The notes beneath the pieces are model-generated. The model saw only the letters and a program-made list of their open reading frames with translations, was not told where the DNA came from and did not search any database. Both the position numbers and the translations under genes were made by a program. From Methanobrevibacter thaueri (GTDB lineage Archaea; Methanobacteriota; Methanobacteria; Methanobacteriales; Methanobacteriaceae): a DNA stretch of 64,000 bases. Shown in pieces: positions 6,707 to 16,958 of this stretch (its first letter is position 1; every line of letters starts with the position of its first letter). The stretch is from positions 120,310 through 184,309 of the forward strand of contig NZ_MZGS01000023.1 in NCBI RefSeq assembly GCF_003111625.1, read 5' to 3'.

Positions 6707-9700
6707 TTGAAATTTCTTAAGATAAGCATAGTCTTTCTATTCTTATTGATAATGACAATGGGAGTTGCCTGTGCTGAAGATGCAAATCAGACAGTTTCAG
6801 ACACATTGGAACTCGACGACACACAGGACGTTATTTCCGACGCTTCCGAACTATCATATGATGATTTATCAAAAAATATAAGCGAATCATCTGGTTCAAT
6901 AACGTTAGAAAGCGATTATAAATATAAGGATACTGACAGTGTCAAGCATATAGAGTTTACAAAAAAAGTTTTCACCATTGATGGGAACAATCATGTAATC
7001 GATGCCGACGGAAAAACCGTCATATTTAAAGTGAATGGCGGAAACATAACATTGAAAAATCTTGTATTGAAAAACACCAATGACACCGCAATAGACGTGA
7101 GGAACGGTGTATTGAACACTATCAACGTCACATTCATAAATGCCAATTCTCAGGACTACGGAGGCGCCGTATATCTCGGCAACAATAGTAAATATTACAG
7201 TACAAACGATAAATTTACCGACAATTCCGCTAAAACTGCCGGATCATCAATATTCACATTATCTTCAACAATAGATATAAAAAATGCAACATTTACAAAC
7301 AGGAATCCTATAAGATGGGGCCTGATTTATGGATCAGATAGTATTATTAATGTTTCAGACACCACTTTTGCAAACGCCACCTCAAGATATGCAACAGCAA
7401 TATATAATTTAGGAATCACACAAATCACAAGATCAAAATTCATTAACTTAAGGGCAAATGCAACTGGAGGAGCCATTGCAGTAAAAGGAGAAGATGAAAA
7501 AGGATTTGCCGAATTATTAATTACTGACTGCGAATTTACAAACGTCAGCGCCGGAAGAAACGGCGGAGCCATCTTTGCAGATATCGCAGCCGACAGTGAT
7601 ACCCGAGGCGAAGGAAAGGTTATAATCACTAATACTGCATTCAACAAAAACACCGCCGAATTTGGAGGGGCAATACTCCAGCTTGGAGGAACACTTGCCC
7701 TGATTAACTCCACTTTCACTAACAATACCTCATCTGAAAACGGTGGAGCCGTCTACACATCAAGGGCAAATGTAGTCATTTTACCTGGCACATTTACAAA
7801 CAACCGTGCACAAGAAACTAACGGATACGGTGGAGCCCTATATCTTGATCATGGAGAGGCAATTATTGTCAATTCCACATTTACAGATAATTCTGCAGAC
7901 AACGGCGAAGCCATTTACTGTTATGAGATGATGTACATAATCAAAAATACACCGTTCAAAAACAATACAATCTACACAAGATTCGATGATGAAGGAAGCA
8001 GCATAACAAACTGCGGAGAATACACCGGCAAAATTAACGACACCAATATGACTTATGTCATAAGATACAACGGTGAAGAAATCATATTAAACCCACAGCA
8101 TATTGATGGCTCCGCTAAAGATTCATACTTCAATCTGAATGATTTGGGATTGGTTACTCGTGTTAAAAACCAGGGCTCAATGGGTTCATGCTGGGCATTT
8201 GGAGCAGCAGGAGCATTTGAATCATCATACCTAATTGCAACAGGAATAGAACTGGACGTTTCCGAAAACAATATTAAAAGCCTCTGTCTGCCTTATTCAG
8301 AATACGGGCAAACCAGCACAACCGAGGCTGGAAACATGGTTATCACTGCCGCATACTTTGTAAGCTGGTTAGGGGCAATCAACACAACCGATGATATTTA
8401 CGATGAGCTAGGAAAAGTTTCTGGCCTACAATATGGTCCTGATGCAGTCCGCACAGTAAATGCCGTTTTCATAAACATAAAGGACAAAAATGCCATCAAG
8501 GAATATCTGACAACACATGGTGCAATGAACATGTTCCTATATGGTGCAGATTCAAGGGATCCATCCTACAGTCAAATATACAAATCAGTGTACAACAACA
8601 AGTACGGGGGAAACCATTACGTGACATTAGTCGGATGGAATGATAGCTTTTCAAAAAACCATTTCTCTACTCCGGCTCCCGGCAACGGCGCATGGATCTG
8701 TAAAAACAGTTGGGGAAGCGAATGGGGAGACGGAGGATACTTCTATGTCTCCTACTACGACAAATCATTAGTTGCAAATGCTGTGGGATTCACATTTGAC
8801 AATGTGGAGCACTACGAGAAACTTTATCAGAATGGAATCATCGGAATGCACGAATTTGACGACGACTACGATACATACGGACAGATATTTACCAGCGAAA
8901 ACGGAGACATAATTGCCGCTGCTGGAACCTACTTTGAAACTGCAGGCAGCCCATATACCATTTCAGTGTATGTCGATGGCCGTATGGTCTACAGCCAAAG
9001 TGGAAAATCAAGCCATGCAGGATATGAAACAGTTAAATTGAATAGATACATTGCAGTGGATGCAAACAGAACATTTGAAATCAGAATAAAATCCGCTTCA
9101 GTGCCTATTGTTAAAAATTCAAGAAGCATTACCCAAAAAGATGTGAATTACGTAATAAGTGAAGGTAAAAAAATTGACCTCGGAAGCAGAAATTATTATG
9201 CACCAATTAAGGCGTACACCTATCACAACAGCGAGATTACCAAAAACGTTGTAAACTATTATGATAACGCAACTGAAACAATATTTACAGTTTACAATAT
9301 TCTTGAAGGCGATACCATTCAAGCCAACTTCAACAATAAAAATTACACCATACAACTCAACAATCATACAGGCAGCATTTCATTGGGAATTTTACCTACC
9401 GGAGAATACATTGTAACCCTAACCTACAACAATATGACTCTCTCAACTCCTGTATTGATAAAAACAACCATTTTCAGCGATGACCAAAAAGATATGACTT
9501 TGGCATACAATGCAGGCGGATCTTTTGCAGTGCAGTTCCTTGATTCAAATGGAAAACCTCTCGCAAATACTAAAGTTTCTGCCAAATTTGATAATCAAGA
9601 ACTTTCCGGTGCAATAACAAACGAAGAAGGAATATTGAGTATCAACATCCATCCTACTAATCCAATCGGAAAACACTACATTGACTATGTAAATCCAAAA

Positions 9701-10276
9701 AATGGTGAAACATTAAGAGTTACCATCAATATCGTTTCAAGATTCTCTGGAAATGCAAACGTCAACATGTACTATTACGACGGACACACATACAAGGTAC
9801 GTGTAAAAGGCAACGATGGCAAATTTGTGGAGGAAGATCAAATTGTAACCATTAAAATCGGCAAACACACCTTCAAGGTAAAAACCGATGAGGATGGATA
9901 TGCAATCCTGAAAATACCTTCTAAAATCACTCCAGGAAAATACACAATTTCTGCAACATACAAAGGCCAAACCGTTAAAAACACATTAACAGTGAAACAG
10001 GTCTTGAAAACCAAAAAATCAGTTAAAGTCAAAAAGTCCGCCAAAAAACTTGTATTGAAAGCTACCCTCAAGAAAGGAAAAACAGCTCTTAAAGGTAAAG
10101 TCATCAAATTCAAGGTCAAAGGCAAGACTTACAAGGCAAAAACCAACAAGAAAGGTATTGCTAAGGTAACCATCAAAAAATCAGTCATCAAAAAACTCAA
10201 AGCAGGCAAGAAATACACAATCAAAGTGAGCTACTTGAGTGATGTTGTAAAAGCAACCTTAAAAGTTAGACGTTAG
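6707..10276 (+). CDS. Large secreted adhesin-like protein with embedded papain-like (C1A) cysteine protease domain
   Basis: The TTG start at 6707 follows GGAGGA by six bases. Residues 1-23 form a Sec signal peptide (KISIVFLFLLIMTMGVACA). Residues about 65-430 are a right-handed beta-helix with repeated 'F.NN.A..GGAI' units, as in Methanobrevibacter adhesin-like proteins. Residues about 470-700 are a complete papain-type domain: Gln489 in RVKNQGSMGSCWAF, catalytic Cys495, His637 in GGNHYVTLVGW and Asn667 in CKNSWGSEWGDGGYFYVSYYD. A beta-rich lectin/Ig-like part follows, and the last ~170 residues are very Lys-rich (KVKGKTYKAKTNKKGIAK), probably holding the protein to the cell wall. All four catalytic residues are present, so it should be an active surface protease, perhaps acting on wall peptides or host/feed protein. 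Confidence 0.9.
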   Translation: MKFLKISIVFLFLLIMTMGVACAEDANQTVSDTLELDDTQDVISDASELSYDDLSKNISESSGSITLESDYKYKDTDSVKHIEFTKKVFTIDGNNHVIDADGKTVIFKVNGGNITLKNLVLKNTNDTAIDVRNGVLNTINVTFINANSQDYGGAVYLGNNSKYYSTNDKFTDNSAKTAGSSIFTLSSTIDIKNATFTNRNPIRWGLIYGSDSIINVSDTTFANATSRYATAIYNLGITQITRSKFINLRANATGGAIAVKGEDEKGFAELLITDCEFTNVSAGRNGGAIFADIAADSDTRGEGKVIITNTAFNKNTAEFGGAILQLGGTLALINSTFTNNTSSENGGAVYTSRANVVILPGTFTNNRAQETNGYGGALYLDHGEAIIVNSTFTDNSADNGEAIYCYEMMYIIKNTPFKNNTIYTRFDDEGSSITNCGEYTGKINDTNMTYVIRYNGEEIILNPQHIDGSAKDSYFNLNDLGLVTRVKNQGSMGSCWAFGAAGAFESSYLIATGIELDVSENNIKSLCLPYSEYGQTSTTEAGNMVITAAYFVSWLGAINTTDDIYDELGKVSGLQYGPDAVRTVNAVFINIKDKNAIKEYLTTHGAMNMFLYGADSRDPSYSQIYKSVYNNKYGGNHYVTLVGWNDSFSKNHFSTPAPGNGAWICKNSWGSEWGDGGYFYVSYYDKSLVANAVGFTFDNVEHYEKLYQNGIIGMHEFDDDYDTYGQIFTSENGDIIAAAGTYFETAGSPYTISVYVDGRMVYSQSGKSSHAGYETVKLNRYIAVDANRTFEIRIKSASVPIVKNSRSITQKDVNYVISEGKKIDLGSRNYYAPIKAYTYHNSEITKNVVNYYDNATETIFTVYNILEGDTIQANFNNKNYTIQLNNHTGSISLGILPTGEYIVTLTYNNMTLSTPVLIKTTIFSDDQKDMTLAYNAGGSFAVQFLDSNGKPLANTKVSAKFDNQELSGAITNEEGILSINIHPTNPIGKHYIDYVNPKNGETLRVTINIVSRFSGNANVNMYYYDGHTYKVRVKGNDGKFVEEDQIVTIKIGKHTFKVKTDEDGYAILKIPSKITPGKYTISATYKGQTVKNTLTVKQVLKTKKSVKVKKSAKKLVLKATLKKGKTALKGKVIKFKVKGKTYKAKTNKKGIAKVTIKKSVIKKLKAGKKYTIKVSYLSDVVKATLKVRR

Positions 10277-10332
10277 AGATTTAATCTCTAACCACTTATT
10301 TTTTTATATTTTTAACCAATCGATTAAAAAAA

Positions 10333-10358
10333 ACATGTAAATCTATACGAGTCCATGT
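10333..10358 (-). repeat. Diverged copy of the gdhA-terminator hairpin, downstream of the toxin gene
   Basis: This 26-base element aligns with the hairpins at 13783-13808 and 15359-15384 at 22 of 26 positions, including an unbroken 12-base loop region (AAATCTATACGA on the plus strand). Stem position 4/23 changes from A-T to T-A, a compensatory pair, while two other stem pairs are broken. On the minus strand it is followed by eight T residues, so it can end the RelE transcript ending at 10400. Confidence 0.6.
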
Positions 10359-10399
10359 GCGGAAAACATGAGATGCCATTATACTTTTTAAGAAAAAAA

Positions 10400-10699
10400 T
10401 TAATCCCATTTTTTATAGATGGCTCTTCTAGGGCCGATGTCAATTATTTCAACCTCTTTAGTTGATTCCTTAATGAAATATATAATTCTATAATTTCCCA
10501 CTCTTGTTTTTTTACATTTGGGACATTTTCTACTTTTAAATGAACTTTCTGCTTCATTATATGGATCACAAGCCAACAGACAATATTTGTTATAAATTCT
10601 CCTAAGCAACTTTTCATCATCAGAATGTTTATCCATGAATTTTATTGCCCGTTTATCCTCAAAAAGTTCATAGTTGACATTAAGACTATTTGATGGCAT
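10400..10699 (-). CDS. RelE/ParE-superfamily toxin (mRNA interferase-like)
   Basis: The 99-residue product has the RelE fold signature: YELFEDKRAIKFMDKHSDDEKLLRRIYNKYC at the N-terminus (helices) and KSRKCPKCKKTRVGNYRIIYFIKESTKEVEIIDIGPRRAIYK in pieces at the end, where the R-VGNYRIIY-strand and the terminal R..IY match RelE toxins. A CPKCKK pair is unusual for the family. The gene overlaps its upstream partner by 14 bases. RelE-type toxins cleave mRNA on ribosomes and are neutralised by the partner antitoxin; activity here is inferred. Confidence 0.82.
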   Translation of the reverse strand: MPSNSLNVNYELFEDKRAIKFMDKHSDDEKLLRRIYNKYCLLACDPYNEAESSFKSRKCPKCKKTRVGNYRIIYFIKESTKEVEIIDIGPRRAIYKKWD

Positions 10700-10919
10700 C
10701 TAAATCAATTTTTCTTGTGCCTCTATAGTCCCCGTTTTCAAAATGTCTGATTCTTTCATTATAGTAATCTGCATCTTCATCACTTAATTCTTCAAAATAC
10801 ATTCTTTCATACACCTCAATTAATCTAGCTATAATATCATTGTATGTTTCGGATTTTAAACCTAAATGAGCTAGTTTTGTATGAACTTCTTCAGTAACAC
10901 GAATTGTTTTCATTGCCAT
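10686..10919 (-). CDS. Antitoxin of the RelE-type pair (DUF7557/RelB-like, ribbon-helix-helix N-terminus)
   Basis: I place the start at ATG 10919 (MAMKTIRVTEEVHTKLAHLG) because GGAG lies eight bases before it; a GTG nine bases upstream overlaps that site. The N-terminal KTIRVTEEVHTKLA is a DNA-binding ribbon-helix-helix type opening, and the acidic C-terminal half (ELSDEDADYYNERIRHFENGDYRGTRKIDLD) would wrap the toxin. Two TTAGATA(C/T)AT repeats upstream (10948-10957 and 10966-10975, 18 bases apart) are candidate autoregulatory sites. The reading frames of antitoxin and toxin overlap, as is usual for such operons. Confidence 0.8.
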   Translation of the reverse strand: MAMKTIRVTEEVHTKLAHLGLKSETYNDIIARLIEVYERMYFEELSDEDADYYNERIRHFENGDYRGTRKIDLDAIK

Positions 10920-11080
10920 AGTGAACACTCCAGTATATTAAAGTTAATTAGATACATTTATTATATTAGATATATTATTTATAATTATTGTAAATTGATA
11001 CATTATATTCTGAACATTCCTGTAAGGTAAAAAAATGAAGAAATTCTATCTAAGAATATATTTTTAAAAAATATGAAACT

Positions 11081-11114
11081 TTTGGAAGTGCGATTTTACA
11101 CAAAAACACGCAAA
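11081..11114. repeat. 34-bp intergenic repeat, copy 1
   Basis: The segment beginning TTTGGAAGTGCGATTTTACA matches 15256-15289 at 32 of 34 bases, with weaker similarity continuing on both sides. It lies 161 bases upstream of the antitoxin start. The other copy lies 188-198 bases upstream of the ATPase gene, in the same orientation. It is not coding and is not part of an obvious insertion sequence. Confidence 0.7.
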
Positions 11115-11143
11115 ATAACTTAATGGCCAATAAAAAAAATAGT

Positions 11144-11165
11144 GTAGATGAGAAAATTCATCTAC
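11144..11165 (-). terminator. Terminator hairpin overlapping the adhesin stop codon
   Basis: A perfect 8-bp stem GTAGATGA/TCATCTAC with a 6-base loop includes the TAG stop codon of the adhesin gene (11162-11164). On the minus strand it is followed within ten bases by TTTTTTTTA, so it resembles an intrinsic terminator. Confidence 0.6.
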
Positions 11166-13585
11166 TTAATAGTAATTTTAACTTTTTTAGAGCTTTTAAG
11201 GTAGTAAGCATTGCATTTAAATTTAATGGTTGCTGTGTGTTTGCCTTTTTTGGTTAATTTTTTGATCTTAAAGGTTGCTTTACCTTTGGCATTGGTTTTG
11301 GCAGTATAGGTTTTTCCTTTAACCTTAAGTGTGACTTTTACTTTTTTAACCGCTTTGCCTTTGCTGTTTTTAAGGGTTATTGTGTATTTTTTAGTCTTTT
11401 TGGACTTTTTGAATTTCTTGTTTTTGGCAGTTATTTTTGTTTTTTCCTTGTTGATTGTTATTTTTACGGCTTTGGCGGTTGCATTGTAGTTGTCGCTTGT
11501 TAATGTTACGGCCATGTTCTTTTTACCTGCCTTTGCTGATTTCAATGCATTTGCAGACAGGAAAATACTTGCAACACCCGCAGCATTTGTGGAAGAAGAC
11601 CCAATAACCTTGCCGTTAAATGTGAATGTTACCTTTTCACCAACGACAGCATTACCATCTGAATCCTTAAGGGTTACGGAGTATTTGCCTCCATAATTAA
11701 TGATGTATGCTGCATCCTTAGCAGTTATTTCACTATTCTGCTTGGTTATAATCAACTCATAATAATCTTTATCACTGCGGTAGCTTGAATCATTAGAGGT
11801 ATATGATAACCATAACTCATAGATTCCTATCTTTAAGTTTGGAATTTGGAGTGTCGCAACTCCATTAACTACACTGGCATTGTAGGTAACATTGTTAACA
11901 ACTGTTGATACATTACCTCCATTTACAGGTTTGCCGTTACTGGTTATATTGACATTGATTTTAGCGATTTTTCCATAAACATTATCCTTCGCATCAATAT
12001 CGAAGTTCACAATGTATTCTGCAGAACCACTGCCTGCAATGTCATTATTTCCATCAGAGGTGGTGTTGTTGGTAAATTTAGTGTTTCCGGCAATTATTGA
12101 ACCATTGTTGTATATTGCTCCTCCTGAAGCGGCAGTGTTATTGGTGAATTGTGAATATGCAATTTTTCCATTAGTTCCATTAAAGTATAGTGCCCCGCCG
12201 TTTTCAGTTGCATTGTTGTTTATGAATGATGATACAGTGATACTTCCATCGGCTCCGCTATCCCAGTATATTGCTCCTCCATTCAAACTCGCAGTATTGT
12301 TTACAAAATCTGAAGTTGTAATGTAAAACTCCTTTGCGTTGTTTACGTATATTGCGCCACCGATTGGCGCACTGTTATTAATGAATTTGGAACCTCTGAT
12401 GGTACCGTTTTCCTTTTTAACCCAACCAAGAGCACCTGCACTTTCTGTTGCCACATTGTTGACAAATATAGATTTATCCATAATTCCCTTTATGCTGTCC
12501 ATATATAAAGCGCCATAATTCTTAGCCCTATTGTTGGTGAAATTGGAATCAACAATGATTCCCTCACTACCTTTGAGATATATGGCCCCTCCATCTTCAG
12601 AAGCGGAATTCCTATCAAATGAAGAATTGGCAATTATTCCATCACCACCAGTCAAGTAAATGGCTCCCCCTATGCTTGCATTGTTCTTGATAAATTTAGA
12701 GGCCTCTACTGTTAAATTGTTTCCTTCATTAACGTAAATGGCTCCGCCAAACGGCGCAGTGTTATTGATAAAATAGGAATTGAAAACTGTACCATTTTGT
12801 TTTTTAACCAAACCGAGAGCTCCGGAACTGTTAGTGGCCACATTGTTGGCGAATAGACAATCATCTACAGTTCCATTCAGACTGTTCATATAAACGGCAC
12901 CGTTAAAGTAAGCCCTATTGTTGGTGAAATTGGAAGCATTGATAATTCCATAATCTCCCTTGAGATATACTGCTCCCCCATCATAATCTGCAGAGTTGGC
13001 AATGAATTCTGAATTAAAAATTGTTAATTTATCGCCATTGAAAAAGATAGCTCCCCCTTGGGAATTATCTCCTGTTGCATGATTATTTGAGAAAGTACAG
13101 TTAATAATTGTCAAATTGCTATCTTTACAATATAGCGCCGCTCCCATGCCTTCCAGTTTACCGTTGATGAACTTAATGTTCTGTAGGGTAACAGCAGCAC
13201 CGGTGATATTGAATATTCTTGCACTGCCATTAGCATTGATGGTAAATCCATTTCCGTCAATTTTTAGGTTTTTGTTAATTGAAATTCCGTTTTCTGTAAA
13301 TCCGCTTTCAAGAAGATAATTGTTTGGCAACACTACAGTGGAATTATCTCCAGCATTGTCAATCCTTTCCTGCAATGCAGCAAATGATCCATTATCCTCA
13401 ACAAATTTATCTTCGATTACCTGATTTTCAGCAATACTTTTTAGGTCATCCCCTGCATCATTCAATTCAAGTTGTGAATCATCTTCACTCGCAGTTAAGG
13501 TATCATTCACATCACCAGCGCAAACGCCGGCTATGCTGAATAACGCCAAGAGGATTAATGTGAGAATTATTATCTTATTTTTCAT
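11162..13585 (-). CDS. Secreted adhesin-like beta-helix protein
   Basis: The start is placed at ATG 13585 (MKNKIIILTLILLALFSIAG), because GGAG lies seven bases upstream and a signal peptide follows directly; a longer frame from 13627 has no such support. After the signal peptide (cleavage near VCA-GD), residues about 95-520 are right-handed beta-helix repeats with many 'NNTA..GGAIY' units, about twenty Asn-rich turns. Two Ig-like domains follow, and then a very basic Lys/Thr/Ala tail (KKSKKTKKYTITLKNSKGKA). There is no protease domain, unlike the gene at 6707. Such proteins are expected on the pseudomurein surface and are linked to attachment to host, protozoa or plant fibre. Confidence 0.88.
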   Translation of the reverse strand: MKNKIIILTLILLALFSIAGVCAGDVNDTLTASEDDSQLELNDAGDDLKSIAENQVIEDKFVEDNGSFAALQERIDNAGDNSTVVLPNNYLLESGFTENGISINKNLKIDGNGFTINANGSARIFNITGAAVTLQNIKFINGKLEGMGAALYCKDSNLTIINCTFSNNHATGDNSQGGAIFFNGDKLTIFNSEFIANSADYDGGAVYLKGDYGIINASNFTNNRAYFNGAVYMNSLNGTVDDCLFANNVATNSSGALGLVKKQNGTVFNSYFINNTAPFGGAIYVNEGNNLTVEASKFIKNNASIGGAIYLTGGDGIIANSSFDRNSASEDGGAIYLKGSEGIIVDSNFTNNRAKNYGALYMDSIKGIMDKSIFVNNVATESAGALGWVKKENGTIRGSKFINNSAPIGGAIYVNNAKEFYITTSDFVNNTASLNGGAIYWDSGADGSITVSSFINNNATENGGALYFNGTNGKIAYSQFTNNTAASGGAIYNNGSIIAGNTKFTNNTTSDGNNDIAGSGSAEYIVNFDIDAKDNVYGKIAKINVNITSNGKPVNGGNVSTVVNNVTYNASVVNGVATLQIPNLKIGIYELWLSYTSNDSSYRSDKDYYELIITKQNSEITAKDAAYIINYGGKYSVTLKDSDGNAVVGEKVTFTFNGKVIGSSSTNAAGVASIFLSANALKSAKAGKKNMAVTLTSDNYNATAKAVKITINKEKTKITAKNKKFKKSKKTKKYTITLKNSKGKAVKKVKVTLKVKGKTYTAKTNAKGKATFKIKKLTKKGKHTATIKFKCNAYYLKSSKKVKITIK

Positions 13586-13638
13586 AACTTGTCTCCATAT
13601 TCCCGCAGGAATTTTTCTATATGTCAAATAAATTGTTA

Positions 13639-13653
13639 AAAACCATTGGTTTT
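13639..13653 (-). promoter_or_regulatory. Small inverted repeat in the adhesin promoter region
   Basis: AAAACC-ATT-GGTTTT lies about 55 bases upstream of the adhesin start, just downstream of a TATA-like CAGATATATTTTA (minus strand, near 13655-13670). Its position near the expected transcription start would suit an operator. It is short, so it may be chance. Confidence 0.25.
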
Positions 13654-13766
13654 ATGTAAAATATATCTGATATGATTAAAGTTTTATCAAAGAACTTATT
13701 TATATGTAAGTATTAATGGAAATGATTATGATTGTAAAAAAAGAATTTAATATAATCCAATAAATA

Positions 13767-13808
13767 AAAAAAGAAAAAAGAAACAAGGAAATCTATACGA
13801 TTCCTTGT
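13767..13808. repeat. 42-bp direct repeat, copy A (gdhA 3'-end type), downstream of the ATPase
   Basis: These 42 bases are identical to 15343-15384. They comprise the hairpin ACAAGGAA...TTCCTTGT (13783-13808) with the conserved loop and the A-rich stretch that, on the minus strand, becomes a T-rich tract after the hairpin. In the other copy the hairpin is formed by the last codons and stop of gdhA; here the same bases follow the ATPase gene by 29 bases and code for nothing. Beyond the repeat the two flanks differ. Confidence 0.8.
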
Positions 13809-13837
13809 CAGGAATTAGGCGATACCACCCGACCTGT

Positions 13838-15058
13838 CTAAATTTCATCATCCAATAAGAAATCAATAATGTTTTTATGTTTAATTCCATTCTGAGACAT
13901 GTCGAATTCGTCCATGCTTAAAACATAAGCATCATACTTATCCGGAACATCCATTAACGGTGAAAATTCTCTTTCGATTGTTTCAGGTGACGACAAGAGA
14001 TATGCTACTTGAACATATATCTTATTGTCATGTTTTTCACAGACAAAATCTATTTCCTTATTGCGTATCTTTCCAATCTTTACAGAATAGCCCCTTCTCA
14101 CCAATTCGTTGAAAACAACATTTTCCAAAATCCTTCCTAACCAGTTATTGTTATTGTCAACCAATGCATGGTGGAATCCTTGGTCTGTCAAATAATATTT
14201 CTCTTCAGTTTTTAGTATTTTTTTGCCTAAAATATCCTGGCGCCTTACCCTTTTGCAGAATAGGGAGTCTTTAAGATAATCAGTGAAATTTGAGATAGTG
14301 TTGCGTGTTGTTGTTTTGTTTTCACTTTTCAGATAGTTTGTAATGCTTGTTTTGGAGAAGGTTTGTCCGGTGGAATTCATCAGGTAATGTGAAAAGCGTT
14401 TGAACAAGTCAATTTCATTTATGGTGTATCTTGAAAGAATATCATGAACAATTATTGAATCATATATGTCTTGAAGAGCATTGACTTTTGTATCATCATC
14501 TCTTATCGGAAGCAATCCCGGCATCCCCCCAAATAACAGGTATTGATTAAACTGTTCTTTTACTGATTCATTGTTTAATTTCACATTGTCAATTTCTTGA
14601 CGGTATTGCAATACCTCTTTAAATGAAAACGGATACAGATTGATTTTAATGTATCTGCCAGCAAGAAGGGTAGCCAGCTCGTTTGACAATAGTTTTGAAT
14701 TGGATCCTGTAATGTAGATGTCACAGTCAAATGATGCCCTATATGAATTGATGGATGTTTCCCATGATTCCACCTGCTGAATTTCATCAAAAAGAAGGTA
14801 TACTTTACCATCAAGATTTTTGGTTAAATTCAATACGGTTTCATCCAACTGTTCGGAAGTGAAAATATTTTTATATTCAACCAACTCAAAGGAGATATAG
14901 ATTATGTTTTCTTTATTGATTCCCTGATTTTGAAGCTCTTCCATGATGCTTTTTAGCAAAGATGTCTTTCCACACCTGCGCAGTCCCACAATTACTTTTA
15001 TGAAATCTGTACCAATAATTTGGCGAATCTGGTCTAAATACATTTCCCTTTTAATCAT
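13838..15058 (-). CDS. AAA-family ATPase with DUF4143-type C-terminal domain
   Basis: The start is taken at ATG 15058 (MIKREMYLDQIRQIIG), preceded by AAGGTGGAACAG; the GTG at 15067 overlaps that site. The N-terminal ~170 residues form an ATPase with Walker A GLRRCGKTS, Walker B VYLLFDEIQQVE and an ITGSNSKLL sensor. The C-terminal half is of the DUF4143 kind, with a winged-helix-like middle and a degenerate nuclease-like core (NKEIDFVCEKHDNKIYVQVAY). Such proteins are common and variable in archaea and of unknown role, often counted among mobile or defence-related genes. The gene sits between two identical 42-bp repeats and has tandem palindromes at its promoter. Confidence 0.85.
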   Translation of the reverse strand: MIKREMYLDQIRQIIGTDFIKVIVGLRRCGKTSLLKSIMEELQNQGINKENIIYISFELVEYKNIFTSEQLDETVLNLTKNLDGKVYLLFDEIQQVESWETSINSYRASFDCDIYITGSNSKLLSNELATLLAGRYIKINLYPFSFKEVLQYRQEIDNVKLNNESVKEQFNQYLLFGGMPGLLPIRDDDTKVNALQDIYDSIIVHDILSRYTINEIDLFKRFSHYLMNSTGQTFSKTSITNYLKSENKTTTRNTISNFTDYLKDSLFCKRVRRQDILGKKILKTEEKYYLTDQGFHHALVDNNNNWLGRILENVVFNELVRRGYSVKIGKIRNKEIDFVCEKHDNKIYVQVAYLLSSPETIEREFSPLMDVPDKYDAYVLSMDEFDMSQNGIKHKNIIDFLLDDEI

Positions 15059-15071
15059 CTGTTCCACCTTG

Positions 15072-15173
15072 AATGATATTTCTATATGAATATTATATTA
15101 CTTCAGTATATAATGCTTTCTATAGAAAGCATTGTTAATTTTTTAATAAAGAATGGTTTCTATATAAATCATT
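15072..15173 (-). promoter_or_regulatory. Tandem palindromic operators and TATA box of the ATPase gene
   Basis: A perfect 22-bp palindrome (half-site AATGCTTTCTA) occupies 15112-15133. A second copy with 19 of 22 identities lies at 15152-15173, exactly 40 bases away. A third, weaker site sharing TTTCTATA is at about 15072-15094. On the minus strand the perfect copy directly adjoins a TATATAC element (15106-15112), so a dimeric protein bound there would block TBP/TFB. No adjacent regulator gene is seen. Confidence 0.55.
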
Positions 15174-15255
15174 ATTGTAAAAATTATTTAATAATGCATT
15201 GGATAAAAATCACGATATTCCAATAAATAATATATCTTAAAAAAATATTAAAAAT

Positions 15256-15289
15256 TTTGGAAGTGCGACTTTACACAAAAACACACAAA
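15256..15289. repeat. 34-bp intergenic repeat, copy 2
   Basis: Matches 11081-11114 at 32 of 34 bases. It lies between the gdhA terminator repeat (54 bases away) and the operator array of the ATPase gene. Both copies are in the same orientation relative to the downstream minus-strand accessory gene. Confidence 0.7.
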
Positions 15290-15342
15290 CACAAAAAAAT
15301 TACCCAATTTAACAAAAAATTGTATATAAAAAAAATGAATCT

Positions 15343-16736
<1,394 letters not shown>

Positions 16737-16958
16737 TTATATTGTACATTGAAAGTTTTAACAATACAGTTAATTATATGCCACTTCTAGTATTTAAATA
16801 TTTTTCAATTTTTAAGATAAATATATTAATATTATTCATAAAAATTAAGATATACATTATACAAATTATACAAAAATATAAAAAAAGTGTTTAATTTTAT
16901 AAATGTTTCAATGTATTAATCTACAAATAGCAACAAAAATTATCAAATCATAAACAAA

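Noticed and set aside
12000..13200. Repeated DNA units in the adhesin gene that could be mistaken for a CRISPR array.
   Set aside because: They are imperfect, in frame and encode the beta-helix turns of the adhesin; there are no uniform spacers.
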